Both the position numbers and the translations under genes were made by a program. From assembly GCA_963808315.1 (NCBI GenBank), contig CAWEFK010000002.1:124001-188000 (forward strand): 64,000 nucleotides of DNA, given 5' to 3'. Shown here in pieces: positions 1 through 10,861 of the stretch. The first letter of the stretch is position 1, and each line of letters begins with the position of its first letter. This DNA is from Palsa-504 sp963808315. Lineage in GTDB: Bacteria; Actinomycetota; Actinomycetes; Streptosporangiales; Streptosporangiaceae. Below the pieces are notes generated by a model that did no database searches, had not been told where the DNA came from, and worked only from the letters and a program-made list of their open reading frames with translations.

Positions 1-230
1 AGTTCCTCCGTCTTGCGCACGTCGTCGTCGGCGAGCAGCCCGAGGGACAGCACCGAGCAGCCGGCCAGCCGCCCCACGTCACCGGAAATCCGGAAAAGCC
101 CCGCCGCGTACTCGTTGAGGTACAGCAGATTGCTCAGCCGGTCCGTAACCACGACCGCGATATCCGCCCGGCTCAGGACCATGTCCGCCGGGAGGTACGC
201 ATCGAAGGCAGCCTCACCCCAGCCTGTCAC
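1..230 (-). CDS. PAS-domain signalling protein (N-terminal part, cut by window edge)
   Basis: A reading frame begins at a GTG (230) with a GGAGAG ribosome site seven bases upstream and runs off the window start, giving about 76 residues. Visible stretches such as ADIAVVVTDRLSNLLYLNEY and AAGLFRISGDVGRLAG read as the first half of a PAS sensor fold. In actinobacteria such N-terminal PAS domains often precede GAF and SpoIIE-type phosphatase domains, but that part lies outside the window. It follows the DtxR gene on the same strand with a 42-bp gap, so the two may be co-transcribed. The downstream function is not determined. Confidence 0.6.
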   Translation of the reverse strand, partial: MTGWGEAAFDAYLPADMVLSRADIAVVVTDRLSNLLYLNEYAAGLFRISGDVGRLAGCSVLSLGLLADDDVRKTEE

Positions 231-272
231 GCCCGCGCTCTCCGACCCAGCTAGCGTTCCCCGGTGACATGA

Positions 273-1019
273 TCACGCTCCGGCCATCGACCGATACCGG
301 CTGTTAGTGGAAACAAAGATATGCGCCGCGATCTGGCTGGGGAGTTCGGTCGGGATCGCGTCCGTGGAATCGTCGGCTGTCACGCGCACACCATCCTCAC
401 TGGCCCTGAGAAGCACCTCGCGTCCGGGTTGTATCCCGACGTGTTTGAGTTTAAGCATCAGCGGGAGATCGCTCTGAATCTGCTCGCCAATTCTCCGGAC
501 GACGACCCGCATGGTGTCCGCCGATGCGGCCTTTGTCATCGCCTCGCCCGTCTCGCCGGTGGCCACCCGCACCCGTTCCAGCGCTTCACCCGGCAGCCCG
601 AGCTCGGCCAGGCCGGGAATGAGATTGCCGTGCGGGCAGCGAACGGGGTACCCGAGCAGCTCGAGCAGACGCCGTTCGACGCTCTCGGAGATCACGTGCT
701 CCCACCGGCACGCCTCAATGTGCACTTCCTCCCAGGGCAGCTTGATGACCCCCACGAGCAGGCATTCAGCCAGCCTGTGCTTGCGCATGACCCGGGTGGC
801 CAGCGTGTGGCCGACGTCGCTGAGCGAGAGCTGCCGGTCCCCGGCGACATGCAGCAGTCCGTCCCGCTCCATCCTGGCTACCGTCTGGCTGACGGTCGGG
901 CCGCTTTGCGCCAGCCGCTCGGCGATGCGAGCGCGCAGCGGCAAGACGCCCTCCTCTTCGAGTTCGAAGATCGTGCGGAGGTACATCTCCGTCGTGTCAA
1001 TGAGCCCCTGGGCTGTCAA
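273..1019 (-). CDS. ideR: DtxR/IdeR-family metal-dependent repressor
   Basis: This 248-residue protein has the classical DtxR order: an N-terminal winged helix (DTTEMYLRTIFELEEEG, then RIAERLAQSGPTVSQTVARM), a dimerisation and metal-binding domain (Met10-type start, WEHVISESVERR, CPHGNLIPG), and a C-terminal SH3-like domain. Family members bind Fe2+ (or Mn2+) and repress iron uptake and siderophore genes. The start is a TTG at 1019 preceded by GGAGG eight bases upstream; no better start lies before the helix-turn-helix. It sits 80 bp after pdxH on the same strand. Whether it is the iron (IdeR) or manganese (MntR) type is inferred from the IdeR-like N-terminus and length. Confidence 0.85.
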   Translation of the reverse strand: MTAQGLIDTTEMYLRTIFELEEEGVLPLRARIAERLAQSGPTVSQTVARMERDGLLHVAGDRQLSLSDVGHTLATRVMRKHRLAECLLVGVIKLPWEEVHIEACRWEHVISESVERRLLELLGYPVRCPHGNLIPGLAELGLPGEALERVRVATGETGEAMTKAASADTMRVVVRRIGEQIQSDLPLMLKLKHVGIQPGREVLLRASEDGVRVTADDSTDAIPTELPSQIAAHIFVSTNSRYRSMAGA

Positions 1020-1099
1020 CTCCTCATCCTCCTGCTTGTGATGCTATGCCGGGGCGCCGGTAACTGGGACTGTGCTGGCCTCCCGCGCTCGGGCCGCTG

Positions 1100-1732
1100 C
1101 TAGGGAGACAGGCGCTCGATGGCCCAGCCGTCATCGTGGCGCCGGTAGCGAAGGCGATCGTGCAGCCGGTACGTGCCCGCCTGCCAGAACTCGACCGTGT
1201 CGGGAACCAGCACGTAGCCGCCCCAGAAATCCGGCATCGGGATGCTCGCCGGGGCCGGCCAGCGTCGCTCGAGCTCGGCGACACGGTCGGTGAGCTCCTC
1301 GCGTGAGCTGATCACCTGCGACTGCCTGCTGGCCCACGCTCCGATTTGCGATCCCCGCGGCCGGGACCTGTAGTAAGGCTCGCTGTCCTCCCGCGACATC
1401 GCGGTCGCGGTGCCCTCGACGGTGACCTGGCGCTGCATGGGGTACCAGGGAAACACCGCGCACACCCAGGGATGGCCCGCGATGTCCCGGCCCTTACGCG
1501 AGGTCCGGTTGGTGTAGAAGGTGAAACCGGTCTGGTCGTGCGCCTTCAGCAGCACGGTCCTAGCCCGCGGGCGGCCCTGCTCGGACACGGTGGTGAGCAC
1601 CATCGCGGTCGGTTCGGCCAGGTTCAGCGCCTGCGCGTCGGACATCCAGCGGGCAAACTGCGTCATCGGATCGGTGGCCATCGAGCCCGGGATGAGGCCA
1701 CCGAGTTCGGCGTCACGCTGTGTCGTGTCCAT
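1100..1732 (-). CDS. pdxH: pyridoxamine 5'-phosphate oxidase
   Basis: PdxH is an FMN enzyme that oxidises pyridoxamine or pyridoxine 5'-phosphate to pyridoxal 5'-phosphate. The 210-residue length is normal. Family signatures are visible in order: FARWMSDAQALNLAEP, the FMN-binding RTVLLKAHDQTGFTFYTN and RKGRDIAGHP, the substrate segment SRPRGSQIGAWASRQS, and the C-terminal FWGGYVLVPDTVEFWQ followed by RLHDR. The ATG at 1732 has GAGG ten bases upstream. It is divergent from citA, with about 90 bp of shared promoter space. PLP made here would serve serC, the thrC-like gene, metB, cbs and ilvA, all in this window. Confidence 0.95.
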   Translation of the reverse strand: MDTTQRDAELGGLIPGSMATDPMTQFARWMSDAQALNLAEPTAMVLTTVSEQGRPRARTVLLKAHDQTGFTFYTNRTSRKGRDIAGHPWVCAVFPWYPMQRQVTVEGTATAMSREDSEPYYRSRPRGSQIGAWASRQSQVISSREELTDRVAELERRWPAPASIPMPDFWGGYVLVPDTVEFWQAGTYRLHDRLRYRRHDDGWAIERLSP

Positions 1733-1820
1733 AGGTAATGATCCTCACACCTGTTACGGCTATCGCAACCCTGGTCAGGGCGGTTGAATGGTAACGCTGG
1801 CGGAAGAAAGGAAAACAACG

Positions 1821-2978
1821 ATGTCGGACTTCAAGCCAGGCCTTGAAGGGGTCATCGCCTTCGAGACGGAAATCGCCGAGCCGGATAAAGCGGGCGGCGC
1901 TCTCCGGTACCGGGGCGTGGACATCGAAGAGCTCGTCGGCCACGTCTCTTACGGCCACGTCTGGGGCCTTCTCGTCGACAACGCCTTCGCCCCCGGACTG
2001 CCGCCCGCCGAGCCTTACCCCATCCCCGTCCATTCCGGTGATATCCGGGTCGACGTGCAGAGCGCCCTGGCCATGCTCGCACCCGCCTGGGGGCTGCACC
2101 AGCTCCTGGATATCAGCGACGAGCAGGCCCGCGACGACCTCGCCCGCGCCTCGGTGATGGCCCTGTCCTTCGTGGCGCAGGCCGCACGCGGCCCCGGGTT
2201 TCCCATGGTGCCGCAGCGCCGGGTGGACGAGGCCGCGACGATCACCGAGCGGTTCATGATCCGCTGGCGCGGCGATCCGGATCCGGCGCACGTGAGGGCG
2301 GTCGACGCGTACTGGACCTCGGCCGCCGAGCACGGCATGAACGCCTCGACGTTCACCGCCCGGGTGATCGCCTCCACCGGAGCCGATGTGGCGGCCGCCC
2401 TGTCCGGGGCCGTCGGCGCCATGTCGGGCCCGCTGCACGGCGGCGCGCCTGCGCGCGTTCTGCACATGATCGAAGAGGTGGAACGATCCGGCGACGCCGG
2501 GCAGTACGTCTCCTCCGTACTGGACCGGGGCGACCGGCTGATGGGATTCGGGCACCGGGTGTACCGGGCCGAGGATCCCCGCGCCCGGGTGCTCCGCCGC
2601 ACGGCCAAAGAGCTGGGCGCGCCGCGGTACGAGGTGGCGCTGGCGCTGGAGCAGGCCGCCCTGTCCGAGCTCCAGGCCCGGCGTCCGGACCGGGTGCTCG
2701 AGACGAACGTGGAGTTCTGGGCCGCGATCGTGCTCGACTTCGCCGGCGTGCCGCCGCACATGTTCACCTCGATGTTCACCTGTGCCCGGACGGCCGGCTG
2801 GGCGGCCCACATCCTGGAGCAGAAACGCACGGGCAGGCTGGTCCGGCCCGCCGCCCGGTATGTCGGTCCCCCGACCCGGTCGGTCCGCGAAGTCCCTGGC
2901 GCCGACGAGGTGGTCGACCAGCCGGTGTTAGGGCCCGGCCGCCTACCCCGGCAACCCGCCGGTAAGCTGCAAGAATGA
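1821..2978 (+). CDS. citA: citrate synthase (CitA-type, second citrate synthase)
   Basis: The protein condenses acetyl-CoA and oxaloacetate to citrate. Conserved citrate synthase blocks are seen: the N-terminal GVIAFETEIAEPDK and LRYRGVDIEEL, the active-site MSGPLHGGAP, the MGFGHRVYRAEDPRA block with its catalytic His, and NVEFWAAIVLDFAGVP. At 385 residues it matches the short actinobacterial CitA type. I place the start at ATG 1821, which has GAAAGGA eight bases upstream, rather than an earlier in-frame ATG at 1788. Its stop overlaps the serC start by four bases (ATGA), which implies translational coupling. citA near serC is also known in mycobacteria. Confidence 0.9.
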   Translation: MSDFKPGLEGVIAFETEIAEPDKAGGALRYRGVDIEELVGHVSYGHVWGLLVDNAFAPGLPPAEPYPIPVHSGDIRVDVQSALAMLAPAWGLHQLLDISDEQARDDLARASVMALSFVAQAARGPGFPMVPQRRVDEAATITERFMIRWRGDPDPAHVRAVDAYWTSAAEHGMNASTFTARVIASTGADVAAALSGAVGAMSGPLHGGAPARVLHMIEEVERSGDAGQYVSSVLDRGDRLMGFGHRVYRAEDPRARVLRRTAKELGAPRYEVALALEQAALSELQARRPDRVLETNVEFWAAIVLDFAGVPPHMFTSMFTCARTAGWAAHILEQKRTGRLVRPAARYVGPPTRSVREVPGADEVVDQPVLGPGRLPRQPAGKLQE

Positions 2979-4099
2979 GGGATATCGTGATCCCGGCGGA
3001 GCTCAGGCCCGCCGACGGCAGGTTCGGCAGCGGCCCGGCCAAGATCCGCCCGGAACAGCTGGCCGCGCTCGCGAGCTCGGGTGCGACCTACCTCGGCACG
3101 TCACACCGGCAGGCACCGGTCAGGTCGCTGGTGCACCGGATCCGCGGCGGCCTGGCCGAACTGTTCGGCCTACCCGTCGGCTACACGGTCGCGCTCGGCA
3201 ACGGGGGCACCAGCGCGTTCTGGGAGATGGCCACGTTCGGGCTGATCCGCGAGCACTCGCAGCACCTGAGCTTCGGGGAGTTCTCGGCGAAGTTCGCCGC
3301 CCTGGCCGGCCACGTGCCCTGGCTTTCTGCACCGACCGTGGTGGAGTCGGCGCCCGGCACGCATCCGGTGGTGGTGCCCGAGCCGGGTACCGACGCGTAT
3401 GCGCTGACCCACAACGAAACCTCGACTGGCGTGGCGATGCCGGTGCGCCGGGAGCCGGACGCGGACACGGGATCACTGGTCCTGGTCGACGGCACGAGCG
3501 CGGCCGGCGGCCTGCCGGTCCGCGCCGGGGAATTCGATGTCTACTACTTCGCGCCGCAGAAGGGCCTGGGCTCCGACGGCGGCCTGTGGATCGCCTTGAT
3601 GTCCCCGGCCGCGGTTGAGCGAGTGCTCCAGCTCGCGGCGTCCGGCCGTTACATCCCCGATTTCCTGTCGCTGCGGATCGCCCTGGAAAACGCGGCCAAG
3701 GACCAGACGTACAACACGCCCGCCGTGGCCACCTTGTTCCTGCTGGCCGAACAGCTCGACTGGATGCTCGGCCAGGGTGGCCTGCCCTGGACGACGGCCC
3801 GTACGGCGCAATCGAGTGCAATACTGTATACATGGGCGGAGAAGGCGGCCTACGCCAACCCCTTCGTCGCCCATCCCGCCCAGCGCTCGCAGGTCGTCGG
3901 GACCATTGATATCGCCGGCGAACTGTCCGCTAACGATATAGCGGCGTCCTTGCGGGCTAACGGAATCGTCGATACGGAGTCTTACCGGAAACTAGGCCGC
4001 AACCAGCTGAGAATCGGCATGTTCCCCGCAGTCGATCCGGCCGACGTGGAAGCCCTCACGGCCTGCATTGACTACGTGGCCGAGCGCATCGGCAACTGA
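2975..4099 (+). CDS. serC: phosphoserine aminotransferase
   Basis: SerC is a class V PLP aminotransferase that converts 3-phosphohydroxypyruvate and glutamate to phosphoserine. The 374-residue protein shows the mycobacterial-type SerC signatures: IPAELRPADGRFGSGPAKIR at the N-terminus, YLGTSHRQAPV, THNETSTGV, LVDGTSAAGG and the PLP-lysine block YYFAPQKGLGSDGGLW. The start ATG lies inside the citA stop (4-bp overlap). The last codons are followed by a convergent small ORF. The sequence is intact, without frameshifts. Confidence 0.95.
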   Translation: MRDIVIPAELRPADGRFGSGPAKIRPEQLAALASSGATYLGTSHRQAPVRSLVHRIRGGLAELFGLPVGYTVALGNGGTSAFWEMATFGLIREHSQHLSFGEFSAKFAALAGHVPWLSAPTVVESAPGTHPVVVPEPGTDAYALTHNETSTGVAMPVRREPDADTGSLVLVDGTSAAGGLPVRAGEFDVYYFAPQKGLGSDGGLWIALMSPAAVERVLQLAASGRYIPDFLSLRIALENAAKDQTYNTPAVATLFLLAEQLDWMLGQGGLPWTTARTAQSSAILYTWAEKAAYANPFVAHPAQRSQVVGTIDIAGELSANDIAASLRANGIVDTESYRKLGRNQLRIGMFPAVDPADVEALTACIDYVAERIGN

Positions 4100-4112
4100 C
4101 GGGCGCGCGCCG

Positions 4113-4187
4113 TTAGCGGATGACCGACCCGATCAGGACCGTCAGCACGAGAAGCACGAGCACCGCAGGAAGCAGCCATCGGAGCAT
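4113..4187 (-). CDS. possible 24-residue single-pass membrane peptide
   Basis: A short frame, convergent with serC, encodes 24 residues that are almost entirely hydrophobic (LLPAVLVLLVLTVLIGSVI), enough for one membrane helix, with an Arg at each end. GGGG lies eight bases before the ATG. A GTG nine bases earlier would add three residues. Third codon positions are strongly G/C, as in real genes here. Nothing identifies a function, and such short frames can arise by chance in GC-rich DNA. Confidence 0.35.
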   Translation of the reverse strand: MLRWLLPAVLVLLVLTVLIGSVIR

Positions 4188-4209
4188 CGGTGCCACCCCG
4201 ACAGCCTAC

Positions 4210-4243
4210 AAACCCGCAGCCCAAACCCGCAGCCCAAACCCGC
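4210..4243. repeat. short 13-bp tandem repeat
   Basis: Two complete copies and one partial copy of a 13-base unit (AAACCCGCAGCCC) lie head to tail just upstream of the RNA ligase gene. It looks like replication slippage; no function is evident. Confidence 0.6.
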
Positions 4244-4404
4244 GACAGAGAAAGGATCCGAGGTGGGTCATGAGTAACCACGCTCACAGGGCAGAACTGC
4301 TCAGCGAGCCCGCTCGCCCGCACACCGGTTTAGACCCGGGGACGCACCGGCCGCACGAGGGGACCAAACGGCCGGCCGGAACCAGCACGGCCACGGGCGA
4401 ACAG

Positions 4405-4993
4405 ATGCGCCTGTTCGTGGCCATCGTTCCGCAGCCCGCCGCCCTGGATGAGCTTGACGCCCTGGTCGAGCCGCTTCGGTCCAGGCGGCCTGACCTGCGC
4501 TGGACCAACCGGGAAGCCTGGCATATCACCCTTGCCTTCCTCGGCCAGGTCGACGAGCCCACCGCCGCCAAGCTGGCGCAACGCCTGGAGCGGGCCGCCC
4601 GGCGCCATCATGACATCCCGCTGGCGTTCTCAGGCGCAGGGGCCTTCCCGGCGGCCGGACGGGCTAACGTGGTCTGGAGCGGCCTATCCGGGGACCGTGC
4701 CGCCCTGGCGCGGCTGGCCGAATCCGTGGTGGCGGGGGCGACCCGCGCGGGCACTCCACCGCCCGGTAAGAGCCGGCCGCTTCCAGCCGCACCTGACCCT
4801 GGCCAGGTGCCGCATGCCCGCCGAGGTCACCGATCTTGTCGCGGTGCTTGACAGCTACTCCGGACCGTCCTGGACCGCGGACCGGGTGCACCTGGTCCGC
4901 AGCCACTTGCGCGCCGCCGAGCAGCCGCGGTACTCCTCGCTGGCCAGCTGGCCGCTGCGACCGCTCGATCGCGGCGCGGATCCGGCGTCCTGA
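4405..4993 (+). CDS. thpR: 2'-5' RNA ligase family protein (frameshifted)
   Basis: The product belongs to the 2H phosphoesterase superfamily, whose ThpR members act as RNA 2',3'-cyclic phosphodiesterases. It begins MRLFVAIVPQP, carries the first HxT motif in AWHITLAFLG, and the second (PHLTLARCR) only in the next reading frame. The frame must therefore change near 4745-4760, within a run of CGCG/GGG. The total of 589 nt is one base off a multiple of three, consistent with a single indel. The length of about 196 residues is normal. An upstream in-frame ATG (4270) exists, but family members start at MRLFVA. Confidence 0.75.
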
Positions 4994-5006
4994 GACACCC
5001 GTGCGG

Positions 5007-5459
5007 TCACGATTGGCTGAGCTTTTCCAGGATGGGGACCGCCGCCCGCAGCGTCGCGCGTTCCGCCGCGGTCAGCTCGGCCAGCCGCCGGTCCAGCCAG
5101 GCATCCTTGCGGCGCCGCACGCGTTGCACCACGGCTCGCCCTTCCTCGGTGACGGTGAGAACGACCTGACGCCGGTCCGTCAGGTGCGGCGACTTGACGA
5201 CCAGGTTCCGCTCGGCCAGCACCGCGATCACGCGGGTCATGGACGGCGGCTGCACCTTCTCGTGCTCAGCCAGCTCACCAGGGGTCATCGCGTGGTGGAC
5301 TTCCAGCGCCGACAAGGCGGCCAGCTGGGTCTCGGACAGCACCGCCTCGGTCATGCCCGACCCGGCGCGCTGAGCCCGCAGCCGCCTCGCCAGCCGGCTC
5401 ACGGAGATCCGGAGAGCGGTGGCCAGCCCGGCATCAGTCCTGGTCCGCGTGGTTGTCAT
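5007..5459 (-). CDS. MarR-family transcriptional regulator
   Basis: This is a 150-residue winged-helix regulator. The recognition region (MTPGELAEHEKVQPPSMTRV, then AVLAERNLV) and the wing (SPHLTDRRQVVLTVTEEGRA) are typical MarR. It is divergent from the DUF2530 gene across about 140 bp. The ligand and targets are unknown; the divergent layout makes the neighbouring gene and itself the first candidates. No clear palindrome was picked out in the intergenic space. Confidence 0.88.
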   Translation of the reverse strand: MTTTRTRTDAGLATALRISVSRLARRLRAQRAGSGMTEAVLSETQLAALSALEVHHAMTPGELAEHEKVQPPSMTRVIAVLAERNLVVKSPHLTDRRQVVLTVTEEGRAVVQRVRRRKDAWLDRRLAELTAAERATLRAAVPILEKLSQS

Positions 5460-5601
5460 CTTCGGTAAACCTTCGTCGGGCAGCCTAAAGCGTGGACTAA
5501 GTACATCACGGCCGCGGAACCGATGCAGCCACCCGGACGATAACCGGCGCCCGGGGCCGCCTGGCCGTCACCGACGCCGGGGGACCTCGTAGCCTACAGG
5601 G

Positions 5602-5940
5602 GTGAAGCAAACCCGCGAGCCCGGCCCGCGCCTGTCTCCCCCGCCCCCGCTCGAAGGCAACGATCAGCTGGTGACGAGGGTCATCACGGCCGGATGGGCG
5701 ATCGCGCTCGTCGTGCTGCTCGTCATCCACGGCAGCTTGCGCCCCGGCGTGCGGTGGTGGATCTGGACCTGCGTGGCCGGCCTGGGCCTGGGCCTGTTCG
5801 GCCTGTGGTACCTGCCCAGGCTCAAGCGCTCAAGGTCCAGGGCGGCGCAAGCCAGGGCCCGGGATCAGTCCGCCCCGCGGGACAGCGGCTCGAACACGGT
5901 CTCCTCGACGGAAACCCCGGGCAGGTCAACCAGGTCGTAA
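5602..5940 (+). CDS. DUF2530 small membrane protein
   Basis: The protein has a proline-rich start (RLSPPPPLEGNDQLVTRVI) followed by two membrane helices, with the family signature RWWIWTCVAGLGLGLFGLWY and a basic end (PRLKRSRSR). This matches DUF2530, a small actinobacterial membrane family of unknown role. The start is a GTG. Beyond about residue 85 the frame runs 76 bases into the convergent DUF3027 gene, so the real stop may lie earlier if a base is wrong. The neighbourhood with DUF3027 and an MFS gene is conserved among actinomycetes. Confidence 0.7.
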   Translation: MKQTREPGPRLSPPPPLEGNDQLVTRVITAGWAIALVVLLVIHGSLRPGVRWWIWTCVAGLGLGLFGLWYLPRLKRSRSRAAQARARDQSAPRDSGSNTVSSTETPGRSTRS

Positions 5941-6743
5941 CCGAATTCGTCGATGACCGGCGCGGCCGCGCGGGTGGCCACCTCGGCCGCCATCGCCTCC
6001 GAATGCGCGCCGCAACCGTGATCGGCCGACACGACCCGGCCGTCGTCCGGCGCGTACTCGTTCGCGCAGGCACCGAAGAGCCGGCCAAGCTCACCGCTCA
6101 GCGGCACGAAGAACCCGCAGCTGGCACACGTGGGCGGGCGCCGCGTGCGCCAGCGGCGCGCGCGGCCCGTGGTCGCCGGAGTACCAGCGCTCGGACGCTT
6201 CCTCCCGGCCGACGGAGGAAAGCACGCGGGAGCGTCCCGGCGCGGGCAGCGGCTCGGCCAGGGCGTCGGCCAGGCCGTCGGGCCCGGGCCGTCGAGCCCG
6301 GCGTCGTCAGGCTCGCCGTCGGCGTACCAGTCGGTGACGGCGTCGTCGCCTTCCAGCACGACCAGCGGGACGAGCCGTTCGTCATCGGGCTCGGCGGGCA
6401 GCAGGTCACCGACACCTAGGTCGCCCGGCCGCACCCGGTCATGCCAGGGCACCCAGTCCGGTGCGAGCAGCGCCTGCGATCCGGGCAGCAGCACGGTTTC
6501 GCTGACGGTGACGGCCTTGGCCCTGGGCGCCCGGACCACCGTCACGGCCCACTGCCAGCCGGAATAGGCCCGGTCCGCGCAGTCGAACAGGTGCGTCACG
6601 ATGCGTTCGCCATCGGCCTGGACGCCTAGGTGCGCGCCGACATCGGCCGCGCCGACGACGGCGGCAACGGCGTCCCGCGCGAGGTCGACCGCCTCGGCGC
6701 ACGCCTGATCTGGTTCCCTGGTACGGGTGCGGGTGGGACTCAC
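5865..6743 (-). CDS. DUF3027 domain protein (two compensating frameshifts)
   Basis: The N-terminal part (DQACAEAVDLARDAVAAVVG, then YSGWQWAVTVVRAPRAKAVT and PDWVPWHDRVRPGDLGVGDL) and the C-terminal part (CASCGFFVPLSG, then CANEYAPDDGRVVSADHGCG) are typical of DUF3027, an actinobacterial family of unknown function with a zinc-type CxxC. Between about 6290 and 6130 the natural sequence (ALAEPLPAPGRSRVLSSVGR) is only read in a different frame, so two compensating indels are present. I choose the GTG at 6743 because family members begin with a short SPTRTRT-like leader; an ATG at 6836 would add 31 unlike residues. Confidence 0.75.
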   Translation of the reverse strand: MSPTRTRTREPDQACAEAVDLARDAVAAVVGAADVGAHLGVQADGERIVTHLFDCADRAYSGWQWAVTVVRAPRAKAVTVSETVLLPGSQALLAPDWVPWHDRVRPGDLGVGDLLPAEPDDERLVPLVVLEGDDAVTDWYADGEPDDAGLDGPGPTAWPTPWPSRCPRRDAPACFPPSAGRKRPSAGTPATTGRARRWRTRRPPTCASCGFFVPLSGELGRLFGACANEYAPDDGRVVSADHGCGAHSEAMAAEVATRAAAPVIDEFGYDLVDLPGVSVEETVFEPLSRGAD

Positions 6744-6846
6744 GGCTACCAATTCTCGCTCATCATGCTCGTCGCAGGTACGGTTACCCGCTGTTTGCTG
6801 CCTGGGCTGAGTCGCCGTAGCGGCGCGTACCCACAATACTGGTTAC

Positions 6847-8463
6847 ATGCGCATGTCCGAGGCGATGCGGCGAACGGGTGGCGCAGCCCGGGCTACCGGC
6901 GGCGCGGTCCGGTCGGCCGGGGCGGCGGCCGCCGGACGGGCGGCCTGGTGCACAAGGTGACCGGCGCCTCCGGCGCCGGCCGGACCGGCCTGTCCACGCT
7001 GGTCGAGCTGACCGCGGCCGGCGGGGCCGGGGACGCCTTCGTCGCCGTGTCGCTGGCCGGGACGATCTTCTTCAGCACGTCCGTGGATCAGGCCCGCGGC
7101 CGGGTGGTGCTCTTCCTGCTGGTGACGATGGCGCCGTTCGCGGTGCTCGCGCCGTTCATCGGGCCGGCCCTGGACCGCATGCAGCAGGGCCGGCGGTACC
7201 TGCTGGCCGGCACCCTGCTCGCCCGCGGCCTGCTGTGCTGGGGCATGTCCGCGGCGATCGGCAGTCCGGTGACACTGCTGCCGGCGGCGTTCGGCATCCT
7301 GGTCCTGCAGAAGGCGTACGGCGTGGCCCGCGCGTCCATCACGCCCCGGCTGCTACCCGCCGAGATCACCCTGGTCACGGCGAACGCCCGGTCTCAGCTG
7401 GTGGCCCTGACCGCATCCATGCTGGCCGGATCGCTGGCGGCCGGGATCCAGGTGCTGGGCGGCGCCGCCTGGGTGCTCCGGGCAGGCACGGTGATCTACC
7501 TGGCCGCCATGGTCCTCGCCCTGCGGCTGCCCGACCAGGTCGACGCGCCGCTGACGCCCGTCGTGCAGCCGCCCGTCCCGGCCCGCGCCCGCCAGGCCGG
7601 CTCGCCCCGCCGGGCCGAACGGCACGATCCCGTACGCGCCAGCGGGCCGACGCCCGGATCGACCGCAGCCGGCGCCCGCATGAGCCAGCGGACGCCGTAC
7701 CAGCCACGGCCGCCTCGCTGCCGCCAGGGCAGGCCGGGACCACCGGGGCCGCGGCGGCCGCCGGGACCGGCCGGCGCGGGCGAGGCACCGGCCGGTGGCG
7801 AGGCATGGCCAAGGTGGGCCCGGTGGTGGGCGAGGCGATGCGCGGCAATGCGGTGCTGCGCGCGTTCTCCGGCTACATGGTCTTCTTCCTGGCCTTCTAC
7901 CTGCGCACCGCGCACTTCCACGTGTCGCACAACGTCGCGCTCGGCGCCCTGGTGGCCGCGGCCGCGGCGGGCGGCCTGGCCGCGATGGCGATCGGTTCGC
8001 TGGTCCGCGCCCGGGCCCCGCAGTTCATCCTGTTCGCCATGCTCACCCTGGCGCCGATCGTGACCGCGGCGTGCGCCTGGTTCTTCAGCCTGGAGGCGGC
8101 CATCGCGGTGGCGTTCACCGCCGCGCTCGCGGCCGGGCTGGCCAAGCTGTCGCTGGACTCCACGGTGCAGCGCGAGATCAGCGAGGAGATCCGGTCGTCG
8201 GCGTTCGCGGTCTCCGAGACGCTGAACCAGGTGTCGAACGTGGCGGGCAGCCTGGTCGGCGTGCTGGTCTCGATGCTGGACAACGGCCAGGCGGGCTGGC
8301 CATCCCGGCCGCCTGCCTGACCGCCGCCCTGGTCATGCTGGTCAGCAGGCGCAGGCGGCGGGTGCTCGCCCAGCGGCTGAGCGAACCGGCCCCGCCGCGG
8401 CGCGACCACCCGGCGCGGACCGCCGCCGGCCAGGAGCATGCCGGGTCGGCGAGCGAGCGGTGA
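6847..8463 (+). CDS. MFS transporter (frameshifted)
   Basis: This is a multi-span transporter read in pieces. Segments include MRMSEAMRRTGGAARATGG, then the first helices (VELTAAGGAGDAFVAVSLAG, then RVVLFLLVTMAPFAVLAPFI), a basic linker, and after it GPVVGEAMRGNAVLRAFSGY and further helices ending in a basic tail. Frame changes are needed near 6945, within the linker at 7600-7800, and near 8290. The gene is divergent from DUF3027, an arrangement conserved in Streptomyces. The substrate is unknown. The start could be ATG 6847 or 6853. Confidence 0.7.
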
Positions 8464-8470
8464 CCAGCGG

Positions 8471-8860
8471 TCAGGGCTCGATGTCGTCGGCGACGGCGCG
8501 CAGCACGGCCGCGATATTCTTCGCGTCGCGGGCGTCCGGGTGCTTGCCCCGGCGGTAGGTGGTCGACACCTCATCGAGCAGCTTGATCAGGTCCTCGACG
8601 ATCACGATGATCTCGTCCGGCTTCTTGCGGGTCTGCTTGACCGCCGCGACCGTCGGCGGGGGCTCCAGGACCCGCACCTGGAGCGCCTGGGCTCCCCGGC
8701 GTCCCTCGGCGACGCCGAACTCCACCCGCTGCCCCTGCCGCAGCGCGGTCGTCCCCGAGGGCAGCGCCGACGAATGCACGAAGACCTCGCCGCCGTCGTC
8801 ACGGGCGAGAAAGCCATACCCCTTGTCGGAGTCGTACCACTTGACCTTGCCGGTAGGCAC
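8471..8860 (-). CDS. cold-shock domain protein with C-terminal extension
   Basis: The first 65 residues form a cold-shock OB fold (GKVKWYDSDKGYGFLARDDG with RNP1, EVFVHSSALP with RNP2). A C-terminal stretch of about 60 residues (PDEIIVIVEDLIKLLDEVST, then DARDAKNIAAVLRAVADDI) is predicted helical and found in a longer actinobacterial subfamily. Such proteins bind single-stranded RNA or DNA. The start is a GTG with GAGG seven bases upstream. It is convergent with the MFS gene, eight bases away. Confidence 0.88.
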   Translation of the reverse strand: MPTGKVKWYDSDKGYGFLARDDGGEVFVHSSALPSGTTALRQGQRVEFGVAEGRRGAQALQVRVLEPPPTVAAVKQTRKKPDEIIVIVEDLIKLLDEVSTTYRRGKHPDARDAKNIAAVLRAVADDIEP

Positions 8861-9061
8861 GCGCAGACCTCACGTCGAAGAGAGAACTAAGCAACAACCA
8901 GCGATCATGCGACCGACAGGATGCTCTGGGCAGTCCTAAGGCTATCGGTCCGGGGCGCCGGATCGCAGCTCCGTTATCGCCGGGTCTAGGTGTTTTGCCG
9001 GCTTTCGCGAAACCCGCCGGGCGGGCAGGCCGGCCCGGCCGGCGGCCGGACGACCACGCAG

Positions 9062-9093
9062 CAGACGGCCCGGGGCAAGCCCCGGGCCGTCTG
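9062..9093 (-). terminator. intrinsic terminator of groEL
   Basis: A perfect 14-bp inverted repeat (CAGACGGCCCGGGG and its complement) with a 4-base loop lies 22 bases beyond the groEL stop. It has no T-tract, as is usual for terminators in high-GC actinobacteria. Confidence 0.8.
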
Positions 9094-9114
9094 GGTGTGG
9101 TGCTGTGCGGAGAA

Positions 9115-10740
<1,626 letters not shown>

Positions 10741-10861
10741 AGGCTCCAGTCCTCCGTGGCGTAACGCGCGGATCGAGCCGACGCCCGCGACGGACGGCAC
10801 CTCTCGCGGTCAGTCCTTTCCTGCCGCGAGGCAGGCACCTCATCGCCCGATCCCGCCATCA

